From NCBI GenBank assembly GCA_029851415.1, contig CM056744.1, forward strand, positions 57,995,797-58,059,796: a stretch of DNA of 64,000 bases, in the 5' to 3' direction. Under the pieces are notes generated by a model. It was not told the DNA's origin. It ran no database searches and saw nothing but the letters and a program-made list of their open reading frames with translations. Position numbers and translations under genes: made by a program. The DNA comes from Eretmocerus hayati. Taxonomy: Eukaryota > Arthropoda > Insecta > Hymenoptera > Aphelinidae. Positions 53,870-64,000 of this stretch are shown here, piece after piece. How positions within the stretch are numbered: the stretch's first letter is position 1; the number at the start of each line of letters is the position of its first letter.

Positions 53870-56800
53870 AAAACATCTGGAAGAAGATGGAACTTGTCTC
53901 CGGTTCGCACACGTGACATTGAAATCATCAGGTCCACTTCTGCGGTTGCACTCGTTATTATCAAGTCTTGTGAGAATGAATCAGGCACATATCTTCTAAC
54001 AGAATTCCCATAAACTTCGGCGGATCTCACCAGTGTGACCCATCGTGAACCGGAAAGTATGCTACTTTTGTGCGCGATTAGTCAAATCGGTGGAGCCCGC
54101 AAAAATTTCTCGGAATCGAAGGGAACTGATTCAGATGATCAATCAATCCAATCTGGCCAAAAAGTGGAATTGGTGGTATCTTCATTGGCACGATCCAACA
54201 AAAATGTAAAATCCGTTCCAATTGCATAGGTATGGAAATTGCTGTAGTACAGTGTATTAACGTGGGTCCCAAAACCTGAGCAGTTAAGCTAGATGGACAA
54301 AACGATCCATGAATGCTATATTTTCACTCTCTTCACACATTCTCGGTGTAGGTTCTACTTGTACCAAAATCGAATCTGCTATCTCGGCATTTTTACACCC
54401 ATCAAGGGGAGTCTCACACAAGATACAGGACCGTGCTCCACGGCATTCAGAAGGATCTCTAAAAACCTACCGAAACCGATCTTGTGGAATTGATGTTGAG
54501 TTTATACGCCTCCGATGAGGACGAAGGCGGAAAACAGGGAAAACTCATTTTCTCTAAAACTCATTCTTTCGAAAATCTGAATATTCATAATATGATGTAA
54601 GTTTGTGTGTTCTTTCAAAATTCGCTGCAAAAAGTGAGTCGACGACCTACCGTTGCTGGTAGAGACGGTTACGGGATACAGGCAACCAGATTCCACTTTT
54701 CCACCAGTAGTACACCATCACTGACACCCGGAGCACTCGCGCCTACTTAAACACTCCACGATGACGATTCGGACACTCGCGACGGCACCGGGAAGTCCCA
54801 AATCAGTCACAAGGTGATGTGCAGCCGCAGCGAGGCCATACGTACAGACGACTATGATATACGTTTCGTGACTGCAGCGGACGATGGACGATGCCACTGC
54901 TGTGATTATGTCGGTATAAGCATCGCGACTCGAGTTCTCTACTTGATTCTCATCTTTTCAAAGAATATTATGGAACCGTGAATAGTTGAAATTGTACTTG
55001 GGGGCCAGATATATCCTTTGCTGAAAGTCTGGCGTTGATTGGGATCCGCCAGGAGTCTGAGCACTGTCATGCATGATTTACTGGCGTAATTGGAGTGCTC
55101 AGACTCCTGGCAAAACAACAATTTCAATCGGTTTCTAACTTCCACTAAACAGTAGATCTGATCACGAATTACAACCTGAACTATCTATAATTTTGATATA
55201 TCACACAATTTTTCAGGAAAATCAAATTCAGCCATGTTTTGCTCAGATGGTAAGGTAGAGCTTTTGCTTGGCCTCAACATTCCCATTTTGCGAGAGAATG
55301 ATTTCCATCTATCGTTATTCCCATATCAAAGAGGAATCTTGCGCCCACTTCTACCGATCTCGTTAAAATTTCGAGGTATTGTTCAATCTCCTCGCCCAAT
55401 GACCCCAGTCTTTTTTGGGCCATAACCACCAATTCGTTATGACCCTCGGAGTTATCGATTTGAGTTTTGTTCATTCTAGTTCCAAACTTATGATTCCTCC
55501 TCCACATCTCGGAGACGTTCCGACAGAAAATCCTTCCAGGAGTTCCAGCCAATCATATAGCCATGCACTCAATCAATTTTTAGCCCCGAGTATTGTAAAC
55601 TTCTCTTGTAATTGTTCCATGAATGCGTCGTTTAGTTTGATGATAGATGTCGATGGACCCGTTGTTTCTGAACCAACTTCAAGTAGACTTAAAGACCCAC
55701 ACGCTAATTTCTGTTTTAGATAGTAGTTTTTGGTGTTGAGAACAACATCCAATTGGAACTAAAATCGATCCTGTAGGGTTCTTGAAAGAAATCACATCCT
55801 TAAATTTTTGAGTCATTCATCGCCGATACTGGTCACGGAAGTATTTTGATCGGGCAGATTACTCAGGAAAGTATCATATCTTCATGTACTCTTAGGCGTG
55901 GGAGCCCAATACGCAGTCCGTTCTCCTCCCAAATGTCACAATTCCTGCTACAAAGCTGGAAACTGGTTCTTTTTGAGAATATTCCGCGTTCCCTACTATG
56001 ATGTCTGAGTAATAAACTGGACAAGAGGGTCTCTCCTTATGAGACGATAATTTTTGTCGACAGTATTTCCAACGTATTCTGAGTTGTTAAATACGTCAAC
56101 AGTCGTTTGAGAGGGCTAGGATGCGTCCAAAACGAGTGACCTTGTGATTTTTGGAGTTGCTACCAGCAGAATTTCACCGATGTTGCTGTGGAATTTGGGA
56201 TGCTCACAGTATGGGCCGGATAAATCACATTTGATTTTTGAGAGTATATTTTCTCCATCTCACACATGGAGTGCAGGAGCTTATTTGCAGCAGTTCAAAA
56301 GCAAATGTGTCGAGATATTGTGTTTGATGCAATTGGTGACCTTAGGTGTGCTCGTGAAGGAACAATTTTTATAATTTATAGCTCGATGTTCTGCTACAAC
56401 TACGGGAATTGACTCTTTCCATTCTTATAGGATGATATTCTCACTCCTCGTAGGCTAGAAATATGAATGCTATCCATATTCCGTGAGTATTTTCAGGTTC
56501 AGTGCAAAATCGGTAGAATCTCGATGATGACAACTCAGAAGATCAGCTCGTCACTAGTTCCGATCACATCCCAGCCCCTCCAAACTACCAGCCTCGTGAT
56601 CAGCTGGTCCAAATTCATTGGGGAAATCGTTGGGACAGATTTCCTCCAATCAAGAGAGAGAGCTCCTCGTCCGGTTGATCAGTTTGACATCATTGCAAGG
56701 GACGCGACAGACGCTGTTCTCGAGGCCAACCATTTCAAGCGTTTCAAAAGAAATGCCAACATTTGGGAGAATCATGGGCTTTGACTCTTACATCCGAGGA

Positions 56801-57060
56801 TCCACGAGATTTGATGGCTCAGTGAATGATCCCGCACATGTTTTGACCATTATTAGCGATAAGTGATTGATGAAAAAGTGTTGATCAAAATTCGAAAATC
56901 TGATTTTTTTGAAAACCCTACGTAGGCAATTTTGATTCAATCAGATTTTGTTTTTGACACCATAAACTACCATTCAGAATGAAAATCGTCAGGGGATCTC
57001 CGGGTTCATGATAAATTGGTTCAAGATCACCGTGTGAAGGAAATTGAGAGGGTCGTTGGA
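53870..57060. other. No gene recognised
   Basis: More than 3 kb with only frames of about 60-105 aa, none resembling a family. 55020-55120 holds a short inverted repeat (AGGAGTCTGAGCACTG / GTGCTCAGACTCCTGGC). Confidence 0.5.
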
Positions 57061-57067
57061 TGAATAA

Positions 57068-57425
57068 TGTTAGGGTTATAGTCGTCCTCTGTCTCCGCTA
57101 ATTAGCAGACTGGGGTGGAAGTGAATGCCAATAGAAGTAGATGGTTCCGTAGATCTATTAAATAAGTGTTTATTCAATGGAAGAGTTGTAGAAATACTCG
57201 AGAGAGACTTATAATGACTTTACACGGCGCGGGATGCGCCTAGACTCTACGACTACAATAACTGGGTAAGGAGAGCTTTGCGAGTGAAGCTCGCGGAAAA
57301 GCTTGTAGTGCGAGAAGGCGCAGATGAAGGAGCACACAGCGCTTCCTTTGCGCCGTATTTATACTATTGTTGATAACCTACATTTCCTAATCGCCCATCG
57401 TCGTTGGTGGGGTTTCCCCGGGACA
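57068..57425 (-). mobile_element. Possible solo LTR, 358 bp
   Basis: On the minus strand the segment begins TGTCCCGGGG, has TATAAATACGGCGC (near 57350-57364), a polyadenylation signal AATAAA about 190 bases downstream, and ends ..CCCTAACA. This is the layout of an LTR (TG..CA with promoter and terminator). No matching target duplication is seen (AATAA versus AAGAG), so ends may be misplaced. Confidence 0.45.
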
Positions 57426-57820
57426 AAGAGATGAGTTGCTATGTGCTCTCTTCTATTATATGATTATATATGTATTGTGATAAGTATATAATGATATATG
57501 GAGCTCACTGCACCGCTGACACGTCCATAGCCGTGCTCATTGCTCCCCAGAGCAATGGAATTCATAATCAGATTCGTATTAAAATGTATACTTCGTGTGA
57601 ACTCACAATCGAAAATTTTCTTAAGTTGAAATCCTTTGGGGGAAAAATTTCCCTATGGCTAGCGTTCAACAAGGCTCGAGCGGTCATGGCTTTGAATTTC
57701 GGGCGCTCATAGTAAATCTTATACTGATTTTTTTTGCATTATGCTTCCATCACTCGTTTTATAGGATTGATAAGATGGAATATACGGCTGTTTTACGAGT
57801 CAATTGGTGTTCTTTAATGT

Positions 57821-57860
57821 GACGACGTTTCAAGGGCTATATTGTCCTCTTCATCAGGTC
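57821..57860 (-). ncRNA. Hammerhead-ribozyme-like core, left PLE copy
   Basis: On the minus strand CTGATGA (57857-57851) is followed by a ~19-nt stem-loop-like segment, GAAA, and then CGTCGTC, which can form a two-base stem III ending in a GTC-type cleavage triplet. PLEs are known to carry hammerhead motifs with very short stem III. Stem II is imperfect and I could not confirm stem I. Confidence 0.5.
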
Positions 57861-58632
57861 TAAAATACAATTTTATGAAAGTCAACATCTGATCCAGAAA
57901 TTATATATCTATATGAATGTGCAAATACTGTTGGGTGTAATCTAGTATATACATATATGTATGTGCATGAAAAACACTTGGAGCACAACTTGAATTACTT
58001 GTGAATTTTTTTACCTGCTTAAATTCTATTCATTGTCATATTTCAGACTGTTGTCACACTTTGATCACAGTCACTAGGAAGGAATCTCTCAGTCCACCTA
58101 TAAAGATTTACAATTTTTATGAGTTCGCAAGATATGTGATGTAGCTATCGGTTACCCAAGAGTTTGGATTTTTTACCATGAACTTTAACTCCACAAACTT
58201 GATCCACTAACTGAACGAGATACATTATTTTCAATCTTTACGACTTGACACTGTTTCCTCACTTGACATTAACACATTTTAACTTGTACACATGATGTTT
58301 AAACTATAAAACTTTCTCATCGAACACAAAGTACTTTTATGTAGCTACTCAGCTGGTGATCAATCAACAATCCTCCATCGATCTATTGGGCATCCCTGGC
58401 GACCTCTAACACTTTTTCCAGGAAGGTGTGCATAACATGTAATTGATGATAGATAAGAAGATGTCTACATGATCATATGAGAAGAATTGTTTTACTTGTC
58501 ATGGCAATATTTATTCCTCTTCACTTGTCTCAAAAGTGGAGCATATATTTTGTGCAAATTCCTTGTGTCCTCTTTTTTGTTTATGGGATTTTCCTCTGAT
58601 CTAATATGAACCATTTCTGGAATTAACCTTTT

Positions 58633-58989
58633 TTACCAATTTTGTTCATGATCTAAAATCTGGGGAGTATAAAAATCAAAAGTGTGACTTGTTCTTCTCA
58701 TATGATCATTCACAACGTAATTTTCTTCCATCTTTAGACTTTTTGCTTTGTGTTCATTAATTCTAGTACTCAATTCTCTCTGTGTTTCACCGACATATGT
58801 TGCATTACAATCATTACATCCAATCCTATACACAACATTAGTTTGGTCACCCACTTCTACCTTATCTCTACCTCTTTTTATGATACTTCCGAAGTTGTTG
58901 TTGATTTTTGGAAATAGTCTTACGGGAAGTTTGTTCAACTTTTTTGAAATTCTCTGAAAAAAACCATCTATATAAGGGGATGCATCCAA
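58633..58989 (-). pseudogene. PLE GIY-YIG endonuclease fragment, left copy
   Basis: Contains VYRIGCNDCNATYVGETQRE and LSTRINEHKAKS, the GIY-YIG core with its catalytic Tyr and Arg positions as in Penelope endonucleases. The 5' side is cut at SPYIDGFFQ, where it meets the right copy. The frame closes early, after DHEQNW, relative to the right copy, which continues for another ~40 residues. Confidence 0.82.
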
Positions 58990-59684
58990 AATTCCATAAT
59001 AAAAATCTGCGATTAGTGGAAAAGATCCTCGTAGAGAATGAGTATCCCCCTCAGTTCATTAAATATCATGAGAATAAAAGGATACATACTTTAGCGCGAA
59101 AAAACTCAAACAGGGATGAGTCTAATGATTCAGTTGTTGATCCAAATCAGAATATCACAGAGAAACGTAAATCAAAACGCACAACCAATATCGTTATCCC
59201 TTATATAGATGGTTTTTTTCAGAGAATTTCAAAAAAGTTGAACAAACTTCCCGTAAGACTATTTCCAAAAATCAACAACAACTTCGGAAATATCATAAAA
59301 AGAGGTAGAGATAAGGTAGAAGTGGGTGATCAAACTAATGTTGTGTATAGGATTGGATGTAATGATTGTAATGCAACATATGTCAGTGAAACAAAGAGAG
59401 AATTGAGTACTAGTATTAATGAACACGAAGCAAAAAGTCTAAAGATGGAAGAAAATTACGTTGTGAATGATCATATGAGAAGAACAAGTCACACTTTTGA
59501 TTTTTATACTCCCCAGATATTAGATCATGAACAAAATTGGTATAAAAGGTTAATTTCAGAAATGGTTCATATTAGATTAGGGGAAAATCCCATAAACAAA
59601 AAAGAGGACACAAGGAATTTGCACAAAATATATGCTCCACTTTTGAGACAAGTGAAGAGGAATAAATATTGCCATGACAAGTAA
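58908..59684 (+). pseudogene. PLE reverse-transcriptase C-terminus and GIY-YIG endonuclease, right copy
   Basis: Homology begins near 58985 (LRLVEKILVENEYPPQF), the RT-connector region, and runs through VYRIGCNDCNATYVSETKRE to the natural end at 59684. The bases 58908-58985 are antisense of the left copy, so the predicted N-terminus is an artefact. Differences from the left copy include VSE for VGE and TSI for TRI, which remove the conserved Gly and the Arg of the GIY-YIG core, so this copy is probably inactive. Confidence 0.82.
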
Positions 59685-60317
59685 AACGATTCTTCTCATA
59701 TGATCATGTAGACATCTTCTTATCTATCATCGATTACATGTTATGCACACCTTCCTGGAAAAAGTGTTAGAGGTCGCCAGGGATGCCCAATAGATCGATG
59801 GAGGATTGTTGATTGATCACCAGCTGAGTAGCTACATAAAAGTACTTTGTGTTCGATGAGGAAGTTTTACAGTTTAAACATCATGTGTACAAATTAAAAT
59901 GTGTTAATGTCAAGTAAGGAAACAGTGTCAAGTCGTAAAGATTGAAAAGAATGTATCTCGTTCAGTTAGTGGATCAAGTTTGTGGAGTTAGAGTTCATGG
60001 TAAAAAATTCAAACTCTTGGGTAACCGATAGCTACATCACATATCTTGCGAACTCATAAAAATTGTAAATCTTTATAGGTAGACTGAGAGATTCCTTCCA
60101 AGTGACTGTGATCAAAGTATGACAACAGTCTGAAATATGAAAATGAATAGAATTTAAGCAGGTAAAAAAATTCACAAGTAATTCAAGCTGTGCTCCAAGT
60201 GTTTTCCATGCACATACATATATGTATATACTAGGTTACACCCAACAGTATTTGCACATTTATATAGATATATATCATTTCTGGATCAGATGTTGACTTT
60301 CATAAAATTGTATTTTA

Positions 60318-60357
60318 GACCTGATGAAGAGGACAAATTAGCCCTTGAAATGTCGTC
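60318..60357 (+). ncRNA. Hammerhead-ribozyme-like core, right PLE copy
   Basis: CTGATGA at 60321, GAAA at 60347 and TGTCGTC downstream repeat the arrangement of the left copy. The short stem III changes C-G to U-G and keeps pairing. Same doubts about stems I and II. Confidence 0.5.
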
Positions 60358-60421
60358 ACATTAAAGAACACCAATTGACTCGTAAAACAGCCGTATATTC
60401 CATCTTATCTATACTGATTTT

Positions 60422-61283
60422 TGGTTTCATATTCTTACAACTCTCAGGACGTATTTGCTGATTTCTCCTCAGACATATACCGTTAGTCAAAAAAAAATTT
60501 CCTTTTCTTCCAGATTCGACATAACATTTTGAATTCGAGTCGTTTTAAACGTTGAGGTTTGAAACATGTGAACTTACAATGAGGTGATTTTACATCCATA
60601 ACTATTATAATTATCTGGCTCGACAAGCTCTCTACTGTTGTCGCTATTTTATCTGTATGATGAAGCTGGCGCTAACATGAGATTTATTTCCTCCCTTTTC
60701 ATATCTTGTTGGAATGTGAATCCACGTGCGTTCTACAAATTGGCTTGAAAAACTTACATGATCAACTTTTGACAGGATTTCGACAAAATGTAATTTCTCA
60801 AAAATTCCCGTTAATTGAATACTTGTAAAAATGTGCCTTCCAAACATTTTACCTCACAAAAATTTTCTGTCTACACCTTTCCTTATTCTGGTTTTTACTA
60901 GTAATAGATACTTGATCTAAGTATATTGTTATCCTGAAAGTTTTGACTAAACATGATTTGATACATGGTTCTTGATAAAGTAATCTACTCAAGTCTCTCT
61001 CTCTCTCTCTGATTATAATCATGGTTACATTATAGATAGTTTTCCTTTTGCTTTTTCCAATATTTCAATTTATCATCATAGGAGATTCGTTCTCTGCTTC
61101 CATCAGTTTTATATGTATTGCAGAGCGTTGATTATGGCGTATCTTTCATACCACATCATGTGAAACCTTCGCATTATTTTGCGTGTTGCTCAAAAACCAA
61201 TCATGGTTCTTCCTACCTATTAACTTCTCTGTAGAAAATTCGTCACGCTCCATCTTTCAAATCTTTCGGTATATATCTCAGCG
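60422..61283. other. No gene recognised
   Basis: AT-rich, with a (CT)n microsatellite at about 60992-61010. No supported frame. Confidence 0.5.
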
Positions 61284-63420
61284 TCATATTGTGAGTTGTG
61301 GGAAAGTAGTATGATTCACCCTGCAAATAAGCTCTGTGTATATCTGGACCTCTCTTGGGGTCTTTGGTATTTCATATACTTCTGCTGTTTGTATCGAAAT
61401 CGTATTAGGCATCTCTGAAATATCCTTTTGTTGTTCCATAACCTCAGTAATATGTGGTATAACTTTCATATTGATTATTTCTGGATACAAAGACGTCATT
61501 GGTTTTGGATTTGATTGCTTCTTTTTGGAACCTGAAACAAGTCTCCTCAAGACGAGACAAGGGATCCCCCCCCCCCCAGGCAACAGACCTTGAAAACTGT
61601 GATCATGACTCCGAAAGAGATCATGTAAAATACGCCAGAGAAAACGAAATATGTTTGCAAATGATCGAGTTTTTTTGTTATAATTTTGACTTGGCTCATG
61701 CTCCGTGCTACATTCATTATGTTTCTCAAACCGTCCCCTCTCTCTAATGCCTTTGAGGAAGTGTTTCCATCCAGCTGCAATTTCGGGATAATTGTGGATT
61801 GATAAATGGGGTTATTTGGGTATCTTGATGATTCATTACTTAGCAATGGCGATAGGTCTAGTTTGGTCTCTCGGAATACAATTATTTCCGATTTTACTGT
61901 CAGTCTTCGCGATGCTACCAATTTTACAGATTCTGTTCGGGCAGTACAGCCTGCACGTAAATGTAATGAACCCAATCCATTCATTTTTGTCTTCCTTCTC
62001 GAATTTGACGTGCAATTTTCAAAAATGGATTCTGCATGTTCAGTAGAGAAGACTCACATCTTTTCCTTCTCTAATTTCGTTCGGAACGTTTCTTGTAATT
62101 TGGCTATTTTAATTTCACACTCGGGAAGATTGAAACCTCTCCCTACCGCTAATTTAACTTCGCAGGGTGAAAAATCGTCAATTGTCCTGAGTGGCCCTGG
62201 GTTTTCACATATGAGAGCTCTTCTTAGGTGCTTACAGTCATGTAATAATTCGACATTAAATTGAATGTATGCCTCATTATTAGCGTTGGTTACGGTATCA
62301 ATTGAGTCTGGCCACATGTAGGCTGAAACCGATGAGTTTCACTGTTTCACTGGTACCGGATGGGCTTTATATAAGTTGTACTCATCGCCATTAAATGGAG
62401 GAAGTTTTATATAATATATGAGTTTTGATTCTGTAAAATGGATTGCTATGTCCACAATTTTTGATAATTCCTAAAGAGGTTCGTTTTCGTCGAGTTGTGG
62501 AAATCTCACGTCTAGCTTACTTCTATTGATGGTATCTTTCGTGTGTATCCATAGAGATGGAGGCATAAATCTTGGGTGCATAGCGCCTTGAGGTGCAGAT
62601 ATTATGACATTATTGAAAATTTGTGTACTGATCTCATATTGTAAAACACTTTCGACGAGGATTTCTACTGCGATTGAAAAATCAATACGGTCGTTCAGTA
62701 TGCCTCGATGTTTTTCTAGCTGTGACGTAAGGTTACTGAGGGTCAATAATTTTTTATGATGTATCCCAAATTGATTTAATATTATTTCCGTTCGGTTCGC
62801 CACGAGCTCTGCAAGTTTACCCGTCTCATTCGCCCTCTCCTGCATTAGTTCGATTAGGTTCGCTTCCGATTCTTCGTTTAATGTGCCATGAAGAAATTTA
62901 TGAATGCTCCCTATTCCTGGCAATATTGACCTCTCTTCCCGGCTGGTCGGAGTATCAGTTCTGGAGCCTTTCAATAACTTTATAAGTTTATTCGCGCTTT
63001 CCTGCGTCTCTTGAATCTTTCCCTTCAATTTTATTATCTGGCTACCATGCTTGCACTGTTGTTTCGAAGATTCACATTTCGTCTGTATCTTTGACCAAGT
63101 TATATTGAATTCTTTTCCTTGCGATAAGTATGGATGAGGATCAATGCTGTGGATTATTCTCCACGACGTGCGAGAGGTGTACCATTCATTCAATATCTCC
63201 ATAACCAATCCGGGATTTCGCGGGATTGGTTCGATGTTCATTCGACCCTCACGATCCGTTGATGTTCTGCAAATTTCATAAGTTCCCGGCATATATTCAT
63301 GAATGAATGGTACAAAGGCGGAATAATGATGAGAAGAAAAGGATGTTGCTCCTCATGGGGAGAGTTATGTTCGATTCCGTTCCGATGTTGTTTTGAGTGA
63401 AAAAAAATCATTTGTTCCAT
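61284..63420 (-). pseudogene. env: Errantivirus/baculovirus-F-like envelope glycoprotein gene, decayed
   Basis: Minus-strand segments in order: a possible signal-like hydrophobic start (63238-63420), the main ectodomain (62471-63292), a continuation in another frame near 62330-62470, a segment at 62054-62317, then a membrane-proximal part with a strong transmembrane helix (YFVFSGVFYMISFGVMITVF) near 61600-61680, and a short cytoplasmic tail. A dibasic REER site precedes ILPGIGSIHKFLHGTLNEE, like the cleavage and fusion-peptide region of F-type envelopes, followed by a heptad-rich helix. Frameshifts near 62470 and 62340, further frame changes downstream, and a poly-C run at 61567-61578 show it is broken. 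No gag, pol or LTR of the parent element is visible. Confidence 0.7.
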
Positions 63421-63429
63421 TTGGTATGT

Positions 63430-64000
63430 GTGTTTTCCCTCTTATGAAAAAAAGAAAAATAATTCGGGCATATCTGAGGGGCTTCCAGTGTGAACCGTAC
63501 ATCTGGTCTTTATCAGAGTTTCTCAAGCTAGCTGTAATACATAGCGTGCTGGTAAGGCTAGAACCAGAAATATGACGTATGAGTATTTTTGATTAGTATG
63601 TGGTGGGCGTAGTTTCTCTTTTAGCTTTCTGGCAGTTGGTCTGCCACTCAGTTCGGCTATGTAGTCCCTTCAGGTTGGGTGTTTCCGTTCCAGCGGGTGT
63701 CGGGTTAGAGATATGAAGCAAAAAAGTGATTTGTTCGCCCGAGTTATTGGTCATATTTTGATTAACAAAGGTTTTGATAATCCGAGCTTCGTGTATTCTC
63801 CACTATTATTGAGGGAAGTCATTAGATTTTCTCGCGCATTGCTGCGGGGAGGAATTTTTGCATGTGCAACGCCCTCTCCTTCTTGCTGCGCACTGATAGT
63901 ATCTTCATTCATCAATAGGCCAGGTATGTAATGAGAAAAAAGAACTTCTATTCATTTTATGTCGTGGAAAGATAATTGGAATTTTTCGGGTAATATACCG
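63430..64000. other. No gene recognised at the right edge
   Basis: Short frames only. If the env remnant belongs to a longer element, its pol would lie to the right of the window. Confidence 0.5.

Larger units (their letters stand above)
57720..60421. mobile_element. Penelope-like element, two 5'-truncated copies in inverted orientation
   Basis: The left copy (57769-58985, minus) and the longer right copy (58985-60409, plus) meet head to head; together they form an inverted repeat of ~1.2 kb arms with high similarity. Both encode the GIY-YIG endonuclease end of a PLE. TATACTGATTTTT occurs outside both (57720-57732 and 60409-60421) and may be the target duplication, with ~36 extra bases on the left side. 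Inverted and tandem partial copies are characteristic of PLEs. The reverse transcriptase is missing from both. Confidence 0.85.

Noticed and set aside
58908..58984. N-terminal part of the predicted right Penelope protein
   Set aside because: These bases are the antisense of the left copy; homology starts only at about 58985.

Overview
The window looks like repeat-rich nuclear DNA of an insect, quite possibly a hymenopteran. The evidence is short GT-AG introns (about 60 nt), clusters of TAACCT motifs, satellite arrays, and arthropod-type mobile elements: a CR1-like LINE, a Penelope-like element (PLE), hAT, CACTA, a Polinton, and an errantivirus-like env remnant. No tRNA, rRNA, CRISPR array or bacterial operon was recognised. 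The organism call is an inference from composition and element content.

Layout. 1-1990: CR1-like LINE on the minus strand, running off the left edge. 2380-4600: degenerate local repeats, including a 28-bp perfect palindrome. 4620-7700 and 8246-10565: two arrays of one ~174-bp satellite in opposite orientation around a short spacer. 10567-21540: a nearly complete Polinton/Maverick (adintovirus-like) element, the most gene-dense part. It carries the C-terminal half of a family B DNA polymerase, two spliced minus-strand genes, a packaging ATPase, a phospholipase A2-like/core protein, an adenain-type protease in an overlapping +1 frame, penton-like minor capsid, a small basic ORF, double-jelly-roll major capsid, an 'LQGF' family protein, a coiled-coil protein, an integrase broken by one TGA, and a small acidic-tailed protein with a 5'UTR intron. 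22045-22590: GC-rich 35-bp minisatellite. 25811-27057: a two-exon host-like coiled-coil gene. 27197-28524: a complete non-autonomous hAT with 8-bp duplication, placed on a splice acceptor. 28661-29080: a tandem array of 32-nt microexon-like units. 29219-29902: a spliced second copy of the Polinton 'LQGF' family, with one stop. 30652-32693: a ~2-kb inverted repeat with a 209-bp MITE at its centre. 34130-37682: a decayed CACTA-type transposon. 39371-47422: an 8-kb foldback element whose arms are tandem ~536-bp units. 50188-52380: possible LTR-element remnant. 52970-53860: cluster of near-palindromic TTCGCGTACGCGAA motifs. 57068-57425: possible solo LTR. 57769-60409: two PLE copies in inverted orientation, each with a hammerhead-like core. 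61284-63420: decayed env-like gene.

How the genes work together. The Polinton genes form a replication, integration and virion module: polymerase and integrase for copying and insertion; ATPase, protease, major and minor capsid proteins for particle formation; and a PLA2/hydrophobic/basic protein that could help membrane penetration and genome condensation. The polymerase is cut off by satellite DNA and the integrase carries a stop, so this copy is probably not autonomous although its capsid genes look intact. The remaining elements are independent insertions.
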